A DNA stretch of 6,052 bases from Verrucomicrobiota bacterium (GTDB lineage: Bacteria > Verrucomicrobiota > Verrucomicrobiia > Chthoniobacterales > UBA10450), in contig QHOR01000146.1 of NCBI GenBank assembly GCA_003219395.1, positions 4,620-10,671 of the forward strand, written 5' to 3'. Made by a program: the position numbers and the translations under genes. The notes under the pieces were generated by a model. It was given only the letters and a program-made list of their open reading frames with translations. It searched no databases and was not told where the DNA came from. Positions within the stretch are counted from its first letter, which is position 1; every line of letters starts with the position of its first letter. Below, in pieces: positions 1 to 5,308 of the stretch.

Positions 1-724
1 CGGCACAATTTACACAATCGATGAGCCGCTGCTGCGTGAGCTGCGCCCGGACGTAATTCTCACCCAAAAACTGTGCGACGTTTGCGCCGTCGGTTATGGG
101 ACGGTTGCCCGACTCGCCGAAACCTTGCCCATCCAGCCGCGGGTGGTGAATCTCGAACCGACAAGTCTCTCGGATATATTCGATGATATTCGACGCGTCG
201 CAGAAGCGTGCGGTGTGTCAGAGCGCGGACGTGGCATCACAGATAAATTGTCCCAGCGGCTGCAGGCCGTGCACCTCCGGACGGCTCGCATTTCGCGTCG
301 ACCGCGCTGTTTCCTGATGGAGTGGGTCGACCCGCCATTTTGTTCGGGCCATTGGGGGCCCGAGCTTGTGGAGATTGGAGGCGGGAAGGATTCGTTAGGC
401 CGCAGACACCAGCCCTCGGCACAAATCGATTGGAAGGAAGTGGTCGATGCACGCCCCCAAGTAATCGTTCTTGCTCTCTGTGGCTACGGCATCAGTCGTG
501 CGCGGCAAGATTACCAGTTGCTCCGGAGCCTTCCTGATTTCAATTCACTTCCCGCGGCGCGTCGCGGCGAGATTTATCTGGTGAACGCCAGCGCATATTT
601 CGCCCGTCCAGGGCCCCGTATTGTCGACAGCCTCGAGATCCTCGCTGGAATCCTGCATCCACGAGAATTTCCGGAATTCATTTCACGCGGTGCAGACGAC
701 TCGCGGGTTGTCCGGGTCGGCTAA
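1..724 (+). CDS. Cobalamin-binding protein (BtuF-like periplasmic-binding fold), 5'-truncated
   Basis: The reading frame is open from base 2 to a TAA at 722-724, giving 240 visible residues. The start and any signal peptide lie left of the window, so it is partial. Near the visible N-terminus is RPDVILTQKLCDVCAV (residues 15-30), typical of BtuF-like corrinoid-binding proteins in the PF01497 family. The C-terminal lobe has FLMEWVDPPFCSGHW followed by ELVEIGGG, then a VIVLALCGYG strand, GEIYLVNASAYFARPGPR and SLEILAGILHP. These are the usual landmarks of this subfamily in the same order, so the gene is intact to its end. Such proteins bind vitamin B12 or a related corrinoid (family knowledge) for an ABC importer or scavenging. 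No permease or ATPase gene is visible next to it, so the partner is off-window or elsewhere. A siderophore or heme ligand cannot be excluded. An internal TTG at 125 is not the start, because family-conserved sequence continues upstream of it. Confidence 0.85.
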   Translation, partial: GTIYTIDEPLLRELRPDVILTQKLCDVCAVGYGTVARLAETLPIQPRVVNLEPTSLSDIFDDIRRVAEACGVSERGRGITDKLSQRLQAVHLRTARISRRPRCFLMEWVDPPFCSGHWGPELVEIGGGKDSLGRRHQPSAQIDWKEVVDARPQVIVLALCGYGISRARQDYQLLRSLPDFNSLPAARRGEIYLVNASAYFARPGPRIVDSLEILAGILHPREFPEFISRGADDSRVVRVG

Positions 725-787
725 CGAATCTCGTAACAGGAACCTGCTTTTATTAGACCGAGCCCTTGAGCTAACGGAATGGGCAGT

Positions 788-1310
788 TTATTCGCTGATT
801 TCGTTTGCGGGCTTGGGTTGGTGGTCCGGCCGGGCAGCGGCCAGCGCGAGGGCGACGACGATTCCAACCGACACTTCGAAGAAGCGGTGGAGCGCAACGA
901 TCCAGGCGGCGTTTGAACGGGGGATGAGCACAATGATGGCGAGCGTGATGCTGGCGTAACGGTACGCGCTCTTCTCCATACGAAATGCGGCGCACAAAAA
1001 GTCCCAGCACAAATACAGCGGCTGCGAAGACCAACAGATTTCCGGTGAAGTAGTTTGCCAGGAGCGCTCCTCCTAAAGCTCCGAGAGCGGTGGCGGCGAT
1101 GCGTTCGACCGAAATCAACAGAGTCGCACCGAGCGTTGATTGCATCACCACGAGCGTCGCAATCGCGGCCCAATAGGCTTCTGGCAATCCGAAGAGACGC
1201 GCGACCGCAAGCGAGATAGTCGCCGCGATGGCCGTGCGAATTGAATGTATGACGGACGGAAGATTGTCCGGCTCCCATTTCCAAAGTTTCACAAGAGCAT
1301 TTTTTCGCAC
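788..1310 (-). pseudogene. FUSC-family small membrane protein, frameshifted
   Basis: Two overlapping frames together make one protein. Residues 1-104 read from a GTG at 1308-1310, and the rest reads in the next frame to a TAA at 788-790. The switch falls in a T5 run on the coding strand (A5 at 996-1000). Removing one base there joins VFVLGL to LCAAFRMEKSAYRYA and gives a continuous product of about 173 residues. The joined protein has about six hydrophobic segments (roughly 23-42, 45-59, 70-88, 92-109, 118-130, 137-160). It also has FUSC features: PEAYWAAIATLVVMQSTLGA, ERIAATALGALGGALLANYF and IVALHRFFEVSVGIVVAL. FUSC proteins are inner-membrane components linked to export of aromatic acids and similar compounds (family knowledge). 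The substrate here is unknown. The lesion may be a real pseudogene mutation, a sequencing or assembly indel, or less likely slippage. The start is uncertain: an ATG at 1312-1314 would enter the same frame if one base were removed from the T6 at 1300-1305. Confidence 0.75.
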
Positions 1311-1440
1311 GCATCCCGGTACCGCACCATCAATTTCGATGCCATCCGTTCGGTAGTGGCAGTCATGCAGGCCCGCAAAAGAGCACGGTGTGTTAACTTG
1401 TTAGGCCAGGTGCGGTCGACCGTTTCGCAGGTGCAAAAGA

Positions 1441-1701
1441 TTAGAATTTCTTCGCGCTCCAGCGCAAAGCCAGCGCCGGAACCAGGAAGAAAAAGACAAT
1501 GACCATCCGCAAGTTTGCGAAAAAATTGAGAGTAACTGCGCCAAGTTCTTTTTCGTCAAGTTTAAACCATTGCGCGAGCCAGGGACTGTAATTGTTCCAT
1601 AAGGCTAGGGTCGCAATGAAGTAAAACAGAGCGAAGAGAATACCGACGACAAACGCTCGGAGGAAAAAGTTTCGCAGAAAGATGATTTTCTCGCGTTCCA
1701 T
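1441..1701 (-). CDS. Small two-helix membrane protein of unknown function
   Basis: This 86-residue ORF runs from an ATG at 1699-1701 to a TAA at 1441-1443. I do not recognise the family. It has a short charged N-terminus (MEREK), a first hydrophobic helix at about residues 12-34, and an amphipathic loop of about 20 residues rich in Trp and acidic residues (around WLAQWFKLDEKEL). A second helix spans about 54-79 (MVIVFFFLVPALALRW), and the tail is basic (SAKKF). Two clean helices bounded by positive residues make a real inner-membrane protein more likely than a chance ORF. It lies 130 bp upstream of the broken FUSC gene on the same strand and diverges from the creatininase-family gene. No Shine-Dalgarno sequence is evident before its ATG. 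Its function cannot be inferred from this context. Confidence 0.65.
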   Translation of the reverse strand: MEREKIIFLRNFFLRAFVVGILFALFYFIATLALWNNYSPWLAQWFKLDEKELGAVTLNFFANLRMVIVFFFLVPALALRWSAKKF

Positions 1702-1795
1702 GATTCATCTGTTGTTCGCATGGAGCGATCGGTGCGCGTCTATCCTGTCTGAGAAATGTGCGTGAATTCGTGAAATCAATAGATCAGTTTACGGC
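1702..1795. promoter_or_regulatory. Divergent intergenic region, presumed promoters for both flanking genes
   Basis: This 94-bp gap separates the starts of the small membrane protein (leftward) and the creatininase-family gene (rightward), so both promoters should lie here by position. I found no well-spaced -35/-10 pair on either strand and no clear Shine-Dalgarno sequence. The call rests on gene arrangement, not on a motif. Confidence 0.3.
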
Positions 1796-2497
1796 ATGCG
1801 AGTCGGCGAAATGAATTGGATGATGGTAGAAGAATATCTGACCCGTGATGATCGAGCGGTGTTGCCACTCGGCAGTACGGAGCAACACGCATATCTTAGC
1901 CTCAGCGTCGACAGCATCCTGGCAGAACGCCTGGCCGTCGAAGCGGCAGAACCGTTGGGCATACCAGTTTTTCCCGTGCTGGCCTACGGGATGACGCCGT
2001 ACTTTCGCGCGTTTCCAGGAACCATTACGCTGCGGATCGAAACGTATCTGTCGCTCTTGCGCGACATTCTCGACGCGATGGCAGAGCAGGGGTTTAAACG
2101 AATCCTGATCGTCAACGGACATGGAGGCAATACGCCCGCCCAGGGACTCGTGGGTGAATGGATGGCAGATCATCCAAGCATGCGCGTTAAATTTCATAAC
2201 TGGTGGAATGCGCCGAAGGTTTGGGCTCAGGTGGAGGCGACGGATCCCGTCGCCTCGCACGCATCGTGGATGGAAAATTTTCCGTGGACCCGTTTGGAAA
2301 ATGTCGACATGCCGCGCGAACAAAAACCGATAAGCGATTTGCAGAAATTACGCCGTCTCGACCCAAAATCGCTGCGGCAGTATGTGAAGGACGGCAATTA
2401 CGGTGGTTTTTACCAGCGCGACGACCGAGAGATGATCAAGATATGGCACATCGGCGTAGAGGAAACGCGCGCTCTGCTGATGGAAGCGTGGGATTGA
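1796..2497 (+). CDS. Creatininase-family metal-dependent amidohydrolase
   Basis: This 233-residue protein is close to the usual length of the creatininase family (PF02633), cytosolic metal-dependent amidohydrolases. The family motifs appear in order. LPLGSTEQH (23-31) is followed by D39, which gives the first metal-ligand set E29, H31, D39. YGMTPYFRAFPGTITL (64-79) follows, then the hallmark NGHGGN at 107-112 with H109. A late HASWME (155-160) supplies the conserved His and Glu. The catalytic framework therefore looks complete. The segment after EQH reads AYLSLSVD instead of the common GPHLPLxxD and is one residue shorter, which suggests a distinct subgroup. NGHGGN rather than the GHYEN of true creatininase argues against creatinine as substrate. 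The real substrate is unknown; the family also includes formamide and lactam-type hydrolases. The ATG at 1796 is preferred because it keeps the short helix before the first strand; the ATG at 1811 is an alternative. No good Shine-Dalgarno sequence is seen. The gene appears monocistronic. Confidence 0.88.
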   Translation: MRVGEMNWMMVEEYLTRDDRAVLPLGSTEQHAYLSLSVDSILAERLAVEAAEPLGIPVFPVLAYGMTPYFRAFPGTITLRIETYLSLLRDILDAMAEQGFKRILIVNGHGGNTPAQGLVGEWMADHPSMRVKFHNWWNAPKVWAQVEATDPVASHASWMENFPWTRLENVDMPREQKPISDLQKLRRLDPKSLRQYVKDGNYGGFYQRDDREMIKIWHIGVEETRALLMEAWD

Positions 2498-2534
2498 GAA
2501 TGAAAGCGGGAAATATCGCCGCATTCCAAACCGC

Positions 2535-2577
2535 TTCGCGCGAAACTCGATCGAGCAGGCGAATTTTTTGTTTCGCG
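2535..2577 (+). terminator. Overlapping inverted repeats with T6 run, possible terminator of the creatininase-family gene
   Basis: This lies 38 bp after the creatininase-family stop. TTCGC (2535-2539) can pair with GCGAA (2559-2563), immediately before T6 at 2564-2569, the order of an intrinsic terminator. The loop contains the perfect palindrome CTCGATCGAG (2546-2555). An alternative 8-bp pairing joins CGCGAAAC (2539-2546) to GTTTCGCG (2570-2577). The 5-bp stem is weak, so termination is inferred from position and the T run. Confidence 0.35.
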
Positions 2578-2590
2578 ACGCTTTAGGAGT

Positions 2591-2610
2591 GCGATGCATC
2601 CTGGCATCGC
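2591..2610. terminator. Perfect 7-bp hairpin between convergent genes
   Basis: GCGATGC (2591-2597) and GCATCGC (2604-2610) form a perfect stem around a 6-nt loop in the convergent gap between the creatininase-family and OsmC genes. It could stop transcription from either side, but no T run follows it on either strand. A structural role or chance is also possible. Confidence 0.35.
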
Positions 2611-2640
2611 GTTAGACCGCCCTCTCTAAGTCCAAGATAT

Positions 2641-2667
2641 CCTGATCTGCCTGATTTGGCTGAGTGT
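2641..2667. repeat. Short imperfect 9-bp tandem repeat in the convergent gap
   Basis: Three adjacent 9-mers start at 2641, 2650 and 2659: CCTGATCTG, CCTGATTTG and GCTGAGTGT. The first two differ at one position and the third is diverged. A further 7-bp direct repeat, GGCTGAG, sits at 2658-2664 and 2670-2676. The rest of the 2498-2721 gap shows no gene. Confidence 0.3.
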
Positions 2668-2721
2668 CAGGCTGAGATTAGCGCCACCAGAATGCGATCG
2701 CTGCCGCACCAAATAACTGCG

Positions 2722-3183
2722 CTAGCTAGATTCGTTTCGAGCAGCCCTCAGCTGAATGTTGATCTCAGACGTGAGCGTGCGATGAACCGGACACTTCGCA
2801 GCAATCTCCATCAGTTTGTCCTTCTGTTCGGCGCTCAAAGCACCAGTGAGTTCGACTTCTGCCTCAATCCTGTCCAGCAGGCCCTCGTTGGTTTCGCAGT
2901 CCTCGCAATCTTTTGCATAAATCCGGGAATGCCAGAGTGAAACGGTGATATTTTCGAGAGGAATTTGCTTCCGGCGCGCGTATAAGCCCACCGTCATGGA
3001 AGTACAAGTCCCGAGCGCTGCAAGCAAATAATCGTATGGATCGGGACCGGCATCGCCACCGCCGGCGCTTACTGGTTCGTCAGCAATAAGGCGATGCTTA
3101 CCAATTACAATTTCTTGCTTGAAACTGCCTGCATCGCCGCGCACCACCACGTCGGCTGTTTTGTCATTCTGTAACGCATTCAC
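2722..3183 (-). CDS. OsmC-family protein (YhfA-like), putative peroxide/thiol-stress protein
   Basis: The OsmC/Ohr fold is shown by both signature cysteines in context. C60 lies in LLAALGTCTSMTVGLYA and C131 in EIAAKCPVHRTL, the pair that reduces organic hydroperoxides in characterised members. GGGDAGPDPYDYLLAALG (41-58) is the usual lead into the first Cys helix. An extra CxxC lies at 93-96 (DCEDC), as seen in the YhfA-like branch, and may be structural or redox active. With the GTG at 3181-3183 as start the protein has 153 residues, a normal length, and lies 7 nt after the DoxX stop. A TTG at 3249 extends the frame by 22 residues, but this would overlap DoxX and adds no family-like sequence. 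The stop is a TAG at 2722-2724. It is cytosolic and probably co-transcribed with DoxX. Peroxidase activity is inferred from the family; the YhfA branch is poorly characterised. Confidence 0.85.
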   Translation of the reverse strand: MNALQNDKTADVVVRGDAGSFKQEIVIGKHRLIADEPVSAGGGDAGPDPYDYLLAALGTCTSMTVGLYARRKQIPLENITVSLWHSRIYAKDCEDCETNEGLLDRIEAEVELTGALSAEQKDKLMEIAAKCPVHRTLTSEINIQLRAARNESS

Positions 3184-3190
3184 GTTGATA

Positions 3191-3571
3191 TCAGGGGCGT
3201 ACAATTCCCGCAAATCGGTCGCGGTATTGCCAGACCAAAAACAATTCAAGAATAGAAACCACGATTGCCGGCACCATGCCCGCGGGCTCAGGTGCCATCA
3301 AGAGGTGGAACGCCCAAATGTTCACTATGATAGCGCCGAGAATCGTCAAGCCGAGTGGCACGAATCGGCCGATTAGCAGCAGTAATCCAGCAATGACCTG
3401 GAAGCCGCTGATAACGTAAACATAGCCGCTGGCAAAAAACGAGTGCAGATATTCACCGGCCACACCTTGCGGCAGAGGCGGCATGGGAAGGAAATGCAAA
3501 AATCCATTGGAACCAAAAAAAAGGAAGATCAATCCTAAAAGGATCCGGACAATAATGGTTAAGATTCTCAT
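3191..3571 (-). CDS. DoxX-family inner-membrane protein
   Basis: This 126-residue protein starts MRILTIIVR and has four hydrophobic segments: about residues 2-26 (through GLIFLFFGSNGFLHF), 47-68 (YVISGFQVIAGLLLLIGRF), 70-92 (PLGLTILGAIIVNIWAFHLLM) and 98-117 (MVPAIVVSILELFLVW). The FFGSNGFLHF end of helix 1 and the GFQVIAGLLLLIGRFVPLG turn are typical of DoxX/DoxD-like proteins. The ATG at 3569-3571 is chosen because the first helix begins right after it. An in-frame TTG at 3640 would add 23 polar residues without family character, though it would shorten the gap to the upstream gene from 71 nt to 2 nt. DoxX proteins associate with thiol and redox enzymes in some bacteria (for example mycobacterial DoxX with SodA and SseA). 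The OsmC gene 7 nt downstream fits that theme, but a physical partnership is inference. Confidence 0.83.
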   Translation of the reverse strand: MRILTIIVRILLGLIFLFFGSNGFLHFLPMPPLPQGVAGEYLHSFFASGYVYVISGFQVIAGLLLLIGRFVPLGLTILGAIIVNIWAFHLLMAPEPAGMVPAIVVSILELFLVWQYRDRFAGIVRP

Positions 3572-3642
3572 TCGAGGATGTTGGCTGGATTGAGCCGGAA
3601 GTCCAATCCCCAGTTGTCGAACGCGATCGAGTTCGACCAAAG

Positions 3643-4479
3643 CTACGGCTTTTCCTGAAACAATTTGTTCAACTCTGCCGATGCAGCGCCATTGGCCAGA
3701 AGATTAAATGTGCCGTTTTCCTTAATGTCTTTGGCAGCGCGTACAAAGGTGCCCCACACAGAGAGTGCCAGGCCGGAACCTACAGAAATTCGCCGCACAC
3801 CGAGATCGGCCAACCGCGATAATGAAAGTTGATGATTGAATCCAGAGACCAGGACATTGACGGGCTTCGGTGAAATCGTCTTCACGATCTGTCCAATCTC
3901 ATCTGGTTTACTAACGCCTGGCGCGTAAAGACAATCGGCGCCGGCTTCCGCATATGCGACGAGCCGATCGAGAACGGTGTGAAACGGATCGGAATCGCCA
4001 ACCAACCACGCTTCGCAGCGGCCTGTTAAGATGACGCCGCTGACCGAAGAGTCGACCGCCGCGCGCGCTGCTCGAATACGATCGGCTGCCAGTTTTTTTT
4101 CATACAGCGGTGTGTCTGTCCGACCTGTGCTGTCTTCGATTGATAAACCGGCAATGCCTGTCCCAACACAACGTCGCACGTTGGCGGCGACATCTTCTGG
4201 TTGGTCGGCGTAGCCAGCCAGAAAGTCTGCGTTTACCGGCAGTGGCGTTGCTTCGACAATTTCCCGGATGTGGGCAAGCATTTCATCGCGCGGCACACCG
4301 CCATCGCGTTTTCCTCGAGAAAAAGCGAAGCCCGCCGAAGTGGTGGCGAGCGCTTCGAATCCGAGATGCTCAAGATAGATCGCGGTTCCTATGTCCCACG
4401 GATTCGGAAGCACGAAACACCCGGATTGGTGCAGTGCGCGAAATTTTGCAACGGCAGAAATCTGTTTTGCTGAATTCAT
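3643..4479 (-). CDS. Isocitrate lyase/PEP mutase-family enzyme
   Basis: This 278-residue protein has the length and (beta/alpha)8 motif order of the PEP mutase/ICL superfamily (PF13714). It shows the substrate-pocket PNPWDIGTA (25-33), TTSAGFAFSRG (46-56), the metal-site PVNADFLAGY (81-90, D85) and GLSIEDSTG (111-119, E115/D116). It also has TGRCEAW (152-158, R154 and E156) and YAPGVSKPDEI further on. Superfamily members make or break C-C or C-P bonds next to a carboxylate, with Mg2+. The isocitrate/methylisocitrate lyase KKCGH catalytic loop is not seen, so glyoxylate-cycle or methylcitrate activity is unlikely. The EDSTG and GRCEAW variants mark the broad uncharacterised group annotated as isocitrate lyase/phosphoenolpyruvate mutase family protein. 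The substrate is unknown, perhaps oxaloacetate- or phosphonopyruvate-like. The ATG at 4477-4479 fits the family N-terminus; no Shine-Dalgarno sequence is evident. It is probably first in an operon with DoxX and OsmC. Confidence 0.88.
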   Translation of the reverse strand: MNSAKQISAVAKFRALHQSGCFVLPNPWDIGTAIYLEHLGFEALATTSAGFAFSRGKRDGGVPRDEMLAHIREIVEATPLPVNADFLAGYADQPEDVAANVRRCVGTGIAGLSIEDSTGRTDTPLYEKKLAADRIRAARAAVDSSVSGVILTGRCEAWLVGDSDPFHTVLDRLVAYAEAGADCLYAPGVSKPDEIGQIVKTISPKPVNVLVSGFNHQLSLSRLADLGVRRISVGSGLALSVWGTFVRAAKDIKENGTFNLLANGAASAELNKLFQEKP

Positions 4480-4503
4480 GTCGAAAATCTTATGCCACTT
4501 CGG

Positions 4504-4515
4504 CTCGCGCGCGAG
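4504..4515. repeat. Perfect 12-bp palindrome upstream of the PEP mutase-like gene
   Basis: CTCGCGCGCGAG is self-complementary and sits 24 bp upstream of the ATG of the PEP mutase-like gene. Its position would suit an operator for a dimeric regulator, or a small hairpin in the leader. Because it is largely CG-alternating, chance in a GC-rich stretch is possible. Confidence 0.3.
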
Positions 4516-4542
4516 TTTGCTGCCTCAGGCATCTTCCCTGAT

Positions 4543-4616
4543 CCGTTGCGCACGCTTCCAGCCTGCAACGGCTGCGGGCCGGAATGCCCACGCTACATAA
4601 CAGCCAGGAGGGCTGT
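4543..4616. repeat. Cluster of three hairpins, REP-like element or terminator array
   Basis: Three perfect inverted repeats lie head to tail in the 138-bp gap between the cupin and the PEP mutase-like gene. CCGTTGC (4543-4549) pairs with GCAACGG (4565-4571) over a 15-nt loop. GGGC (4576-4579) pairs with GCCC (4586-4589) over CGGAAT. ACAGCC (4600-4605) pairs with GGCTGT (4611-4616) over AGGAG, and flanking TA/TA pairing extends that stem across a 2-nt bulge. The last hairpin begins 1 nt after the cupin stop when read on the - strand, so it could end the cupin transcript, but no T run follows. Dense palindromes in a spacer are typical of REP/BIME-type dispersed elements. Only one copy is in this window, so dispersal cannot be shown here. 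Confidence 0.45.
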
Positions 4617-4617
4617 G

Positions 4618-5142
4618 TTACGCTTTCCAAGATCGTGGCAAAGGACCTTCCACTCCGTAAAGCGGATCGCGCTCCGGCCTGGGCAAAGCTGCAATGTTGT
4701 GATCAGCTTTCGGTCGTTCGCCTGACAGTCCCCGAAGTAAGTCCCACTGACGACCTTCCGGATAAGCCCCGACCACGCCAAAATCGTCGCCGGCACTGAC
4801 GTTCTGGTGGGCCACACCAGCGGGAATGACAATCACATCGCCCGCATGCACCTCGACGTTCTTCCCATGCACGCCGCCCAGCCGCAGAGTGGCACCGCCA
4901 GAATAAACGCCGAGCACTTCATGCGAGGTGCTGTGATAATGAGGAAAGGGATACACCCCATCTCGCCAGGAGTTGGTCCAGTCGTTCTCTGCAAACCGTT
5001 GTTCGAAAATGGAACCTGGATCTTTGGCGGCGATCGCGATCGCGTGCCGATACAACAACAAGGGCAGGGGACTGTTTGGGAAAATTCCGTCGTCCTGGAA
5101 ACTCAATTTCTCCGGTTGAACGAAATTTTGCTGATCAGTCAT
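4618..5142 (-). CDS. YjlB-like cupin-domain protein
   Basis: This is a 174-residue single-domain cupin. Motif 1 is PHYHSTSHEVLGVYSG (67-82), with likely metal ligands H68, H70 and E75. Motif 2 is GDVIVIPAGVAHQN (101-114), with H112. Upstream, FQDDGIFPNSPLPLLLYRHA (15-34) and the segment DWTNSWRDGVYPF (54-66), then a C-terminal GAYPEGRQWD and PLPRPERDPLYG-type ending (RDPLYGVEGPLPRSW), match the YjlB group of Bacillus and relatives as I recall it. The start is the ATG at 5140-5142 because AGGAG lies 10 nt before it. A longer frame to 5217 adds 25 residues with no family sequence. The protein should be cytosolic and bind one divalent metal. The YjlB group has no established reaction, so none is assigned. 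The gene stands alone on the - strand, 166 bp from its upstream neighbour. Confidence 0.87.
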   Translation of the reverse strand: MTDQQNFVQPEKLSFQDDGIFPNSPLPLLLYRHAIAIAAKDPGSIFEQRFAENDWTNSWRDGVYPFPHYHSTSHEVLGVYSGGATLRLGGVHGKNVEVHAGDVIVIPAGVAHQNVSAGDDFGVVGAYPEGRQWDLLRGLSGERPKADHNIAALPRPERDPLYGVEGPLPRSWKA

Positions 5143-5152
5143 ACCTGGTTCG

Positions 5153-5157
5153 CTCCT
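5153..5157 (-). promoter_or_regulatory. Ribosome binding site deciding the cupin start
   Basis: AGGAG on the - strand lies 10 nt before the ATG at 5140-5142. It is the clearest Shine-Dalgarno sequence in the window and supports the shorter 174-residue cupin over the extension to 5217. Confidence 0.6.
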
Positions 5158-5240
5158 GTCAAAGATAACGCAGGCAAAGTCCGAGTTGGTCTTGCTGACA
5201 CCAATCCTACAAGCCACATGAATAGAAATGCGAGGTCGTG

Positions 5241-5280
5241 GACGGCGCGCCCCGTCGAGCGCACCCTATGAAGCCGACGG
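5241..5280 (-). terminator. Weak inverted repeats downstream of the peptidoglycan-binding protein gene
   Basis: Two alternative short stems occur here: GACGG (5241-5245) with CCGTC (5252-5256), and CCGTCG (5252-5257) with CGACGG (5275-5280). They lie 29 to 68 bp beyond the stop of the rightmost gene, a plausible place for a terminator. No T run follows, so this is tentative. Confidence 0.2.
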
Positions 5281-5308
5281 TCGCGCAACGGGCGGGGTCC
5301 TAACCACA

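Noticed and set aside
125..724. Separate + strand gene starting at TTG 125
   Set aside because: Family-conserved sequence, including the CDVCA motif, continues in frame to the left edge, so this is an internal TTG of a truncated gene.
725..787. Terminator between the cobalamin-binding gene and FUSC
   Set aside because: CAGG-AA-CCTG followed by CTTTTATT was considered, but the 4-bp stem with a 2-nt loop is too small to support a call.
721..1314. Full-length 197-residue - strand ORF from ATG 1314
   Set aside because: Its translation is Arg/Ser/Cys-rich and family-free; it is the wrong frame over most of the FUSC region.
1245..1502. 85-residue + strand ORF across the FUSC start and downstream spacer
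   Set aside because: No recognisable domain; it overlaps two better - strand genes and has arbitrary composition.
1784..2323. 179-residue - strand ORF antisense to the creatininase-family gene
   Set aside because: Shadow of a strongly supported gene, with no family motifs of its own.
3184..3249. N-terminal extension of OsmC to TTG 3249
   Set aside because: It would overlap the DoxX end, uses TTG, and adds sequence that does not resemble OsmC N-termini.
4110..4541. 143-residue + strand ORF over the start of the PEP mutase-like gene
   Set aside because: Low-complexity shadow composition, antisense to a clear enzyme gene.
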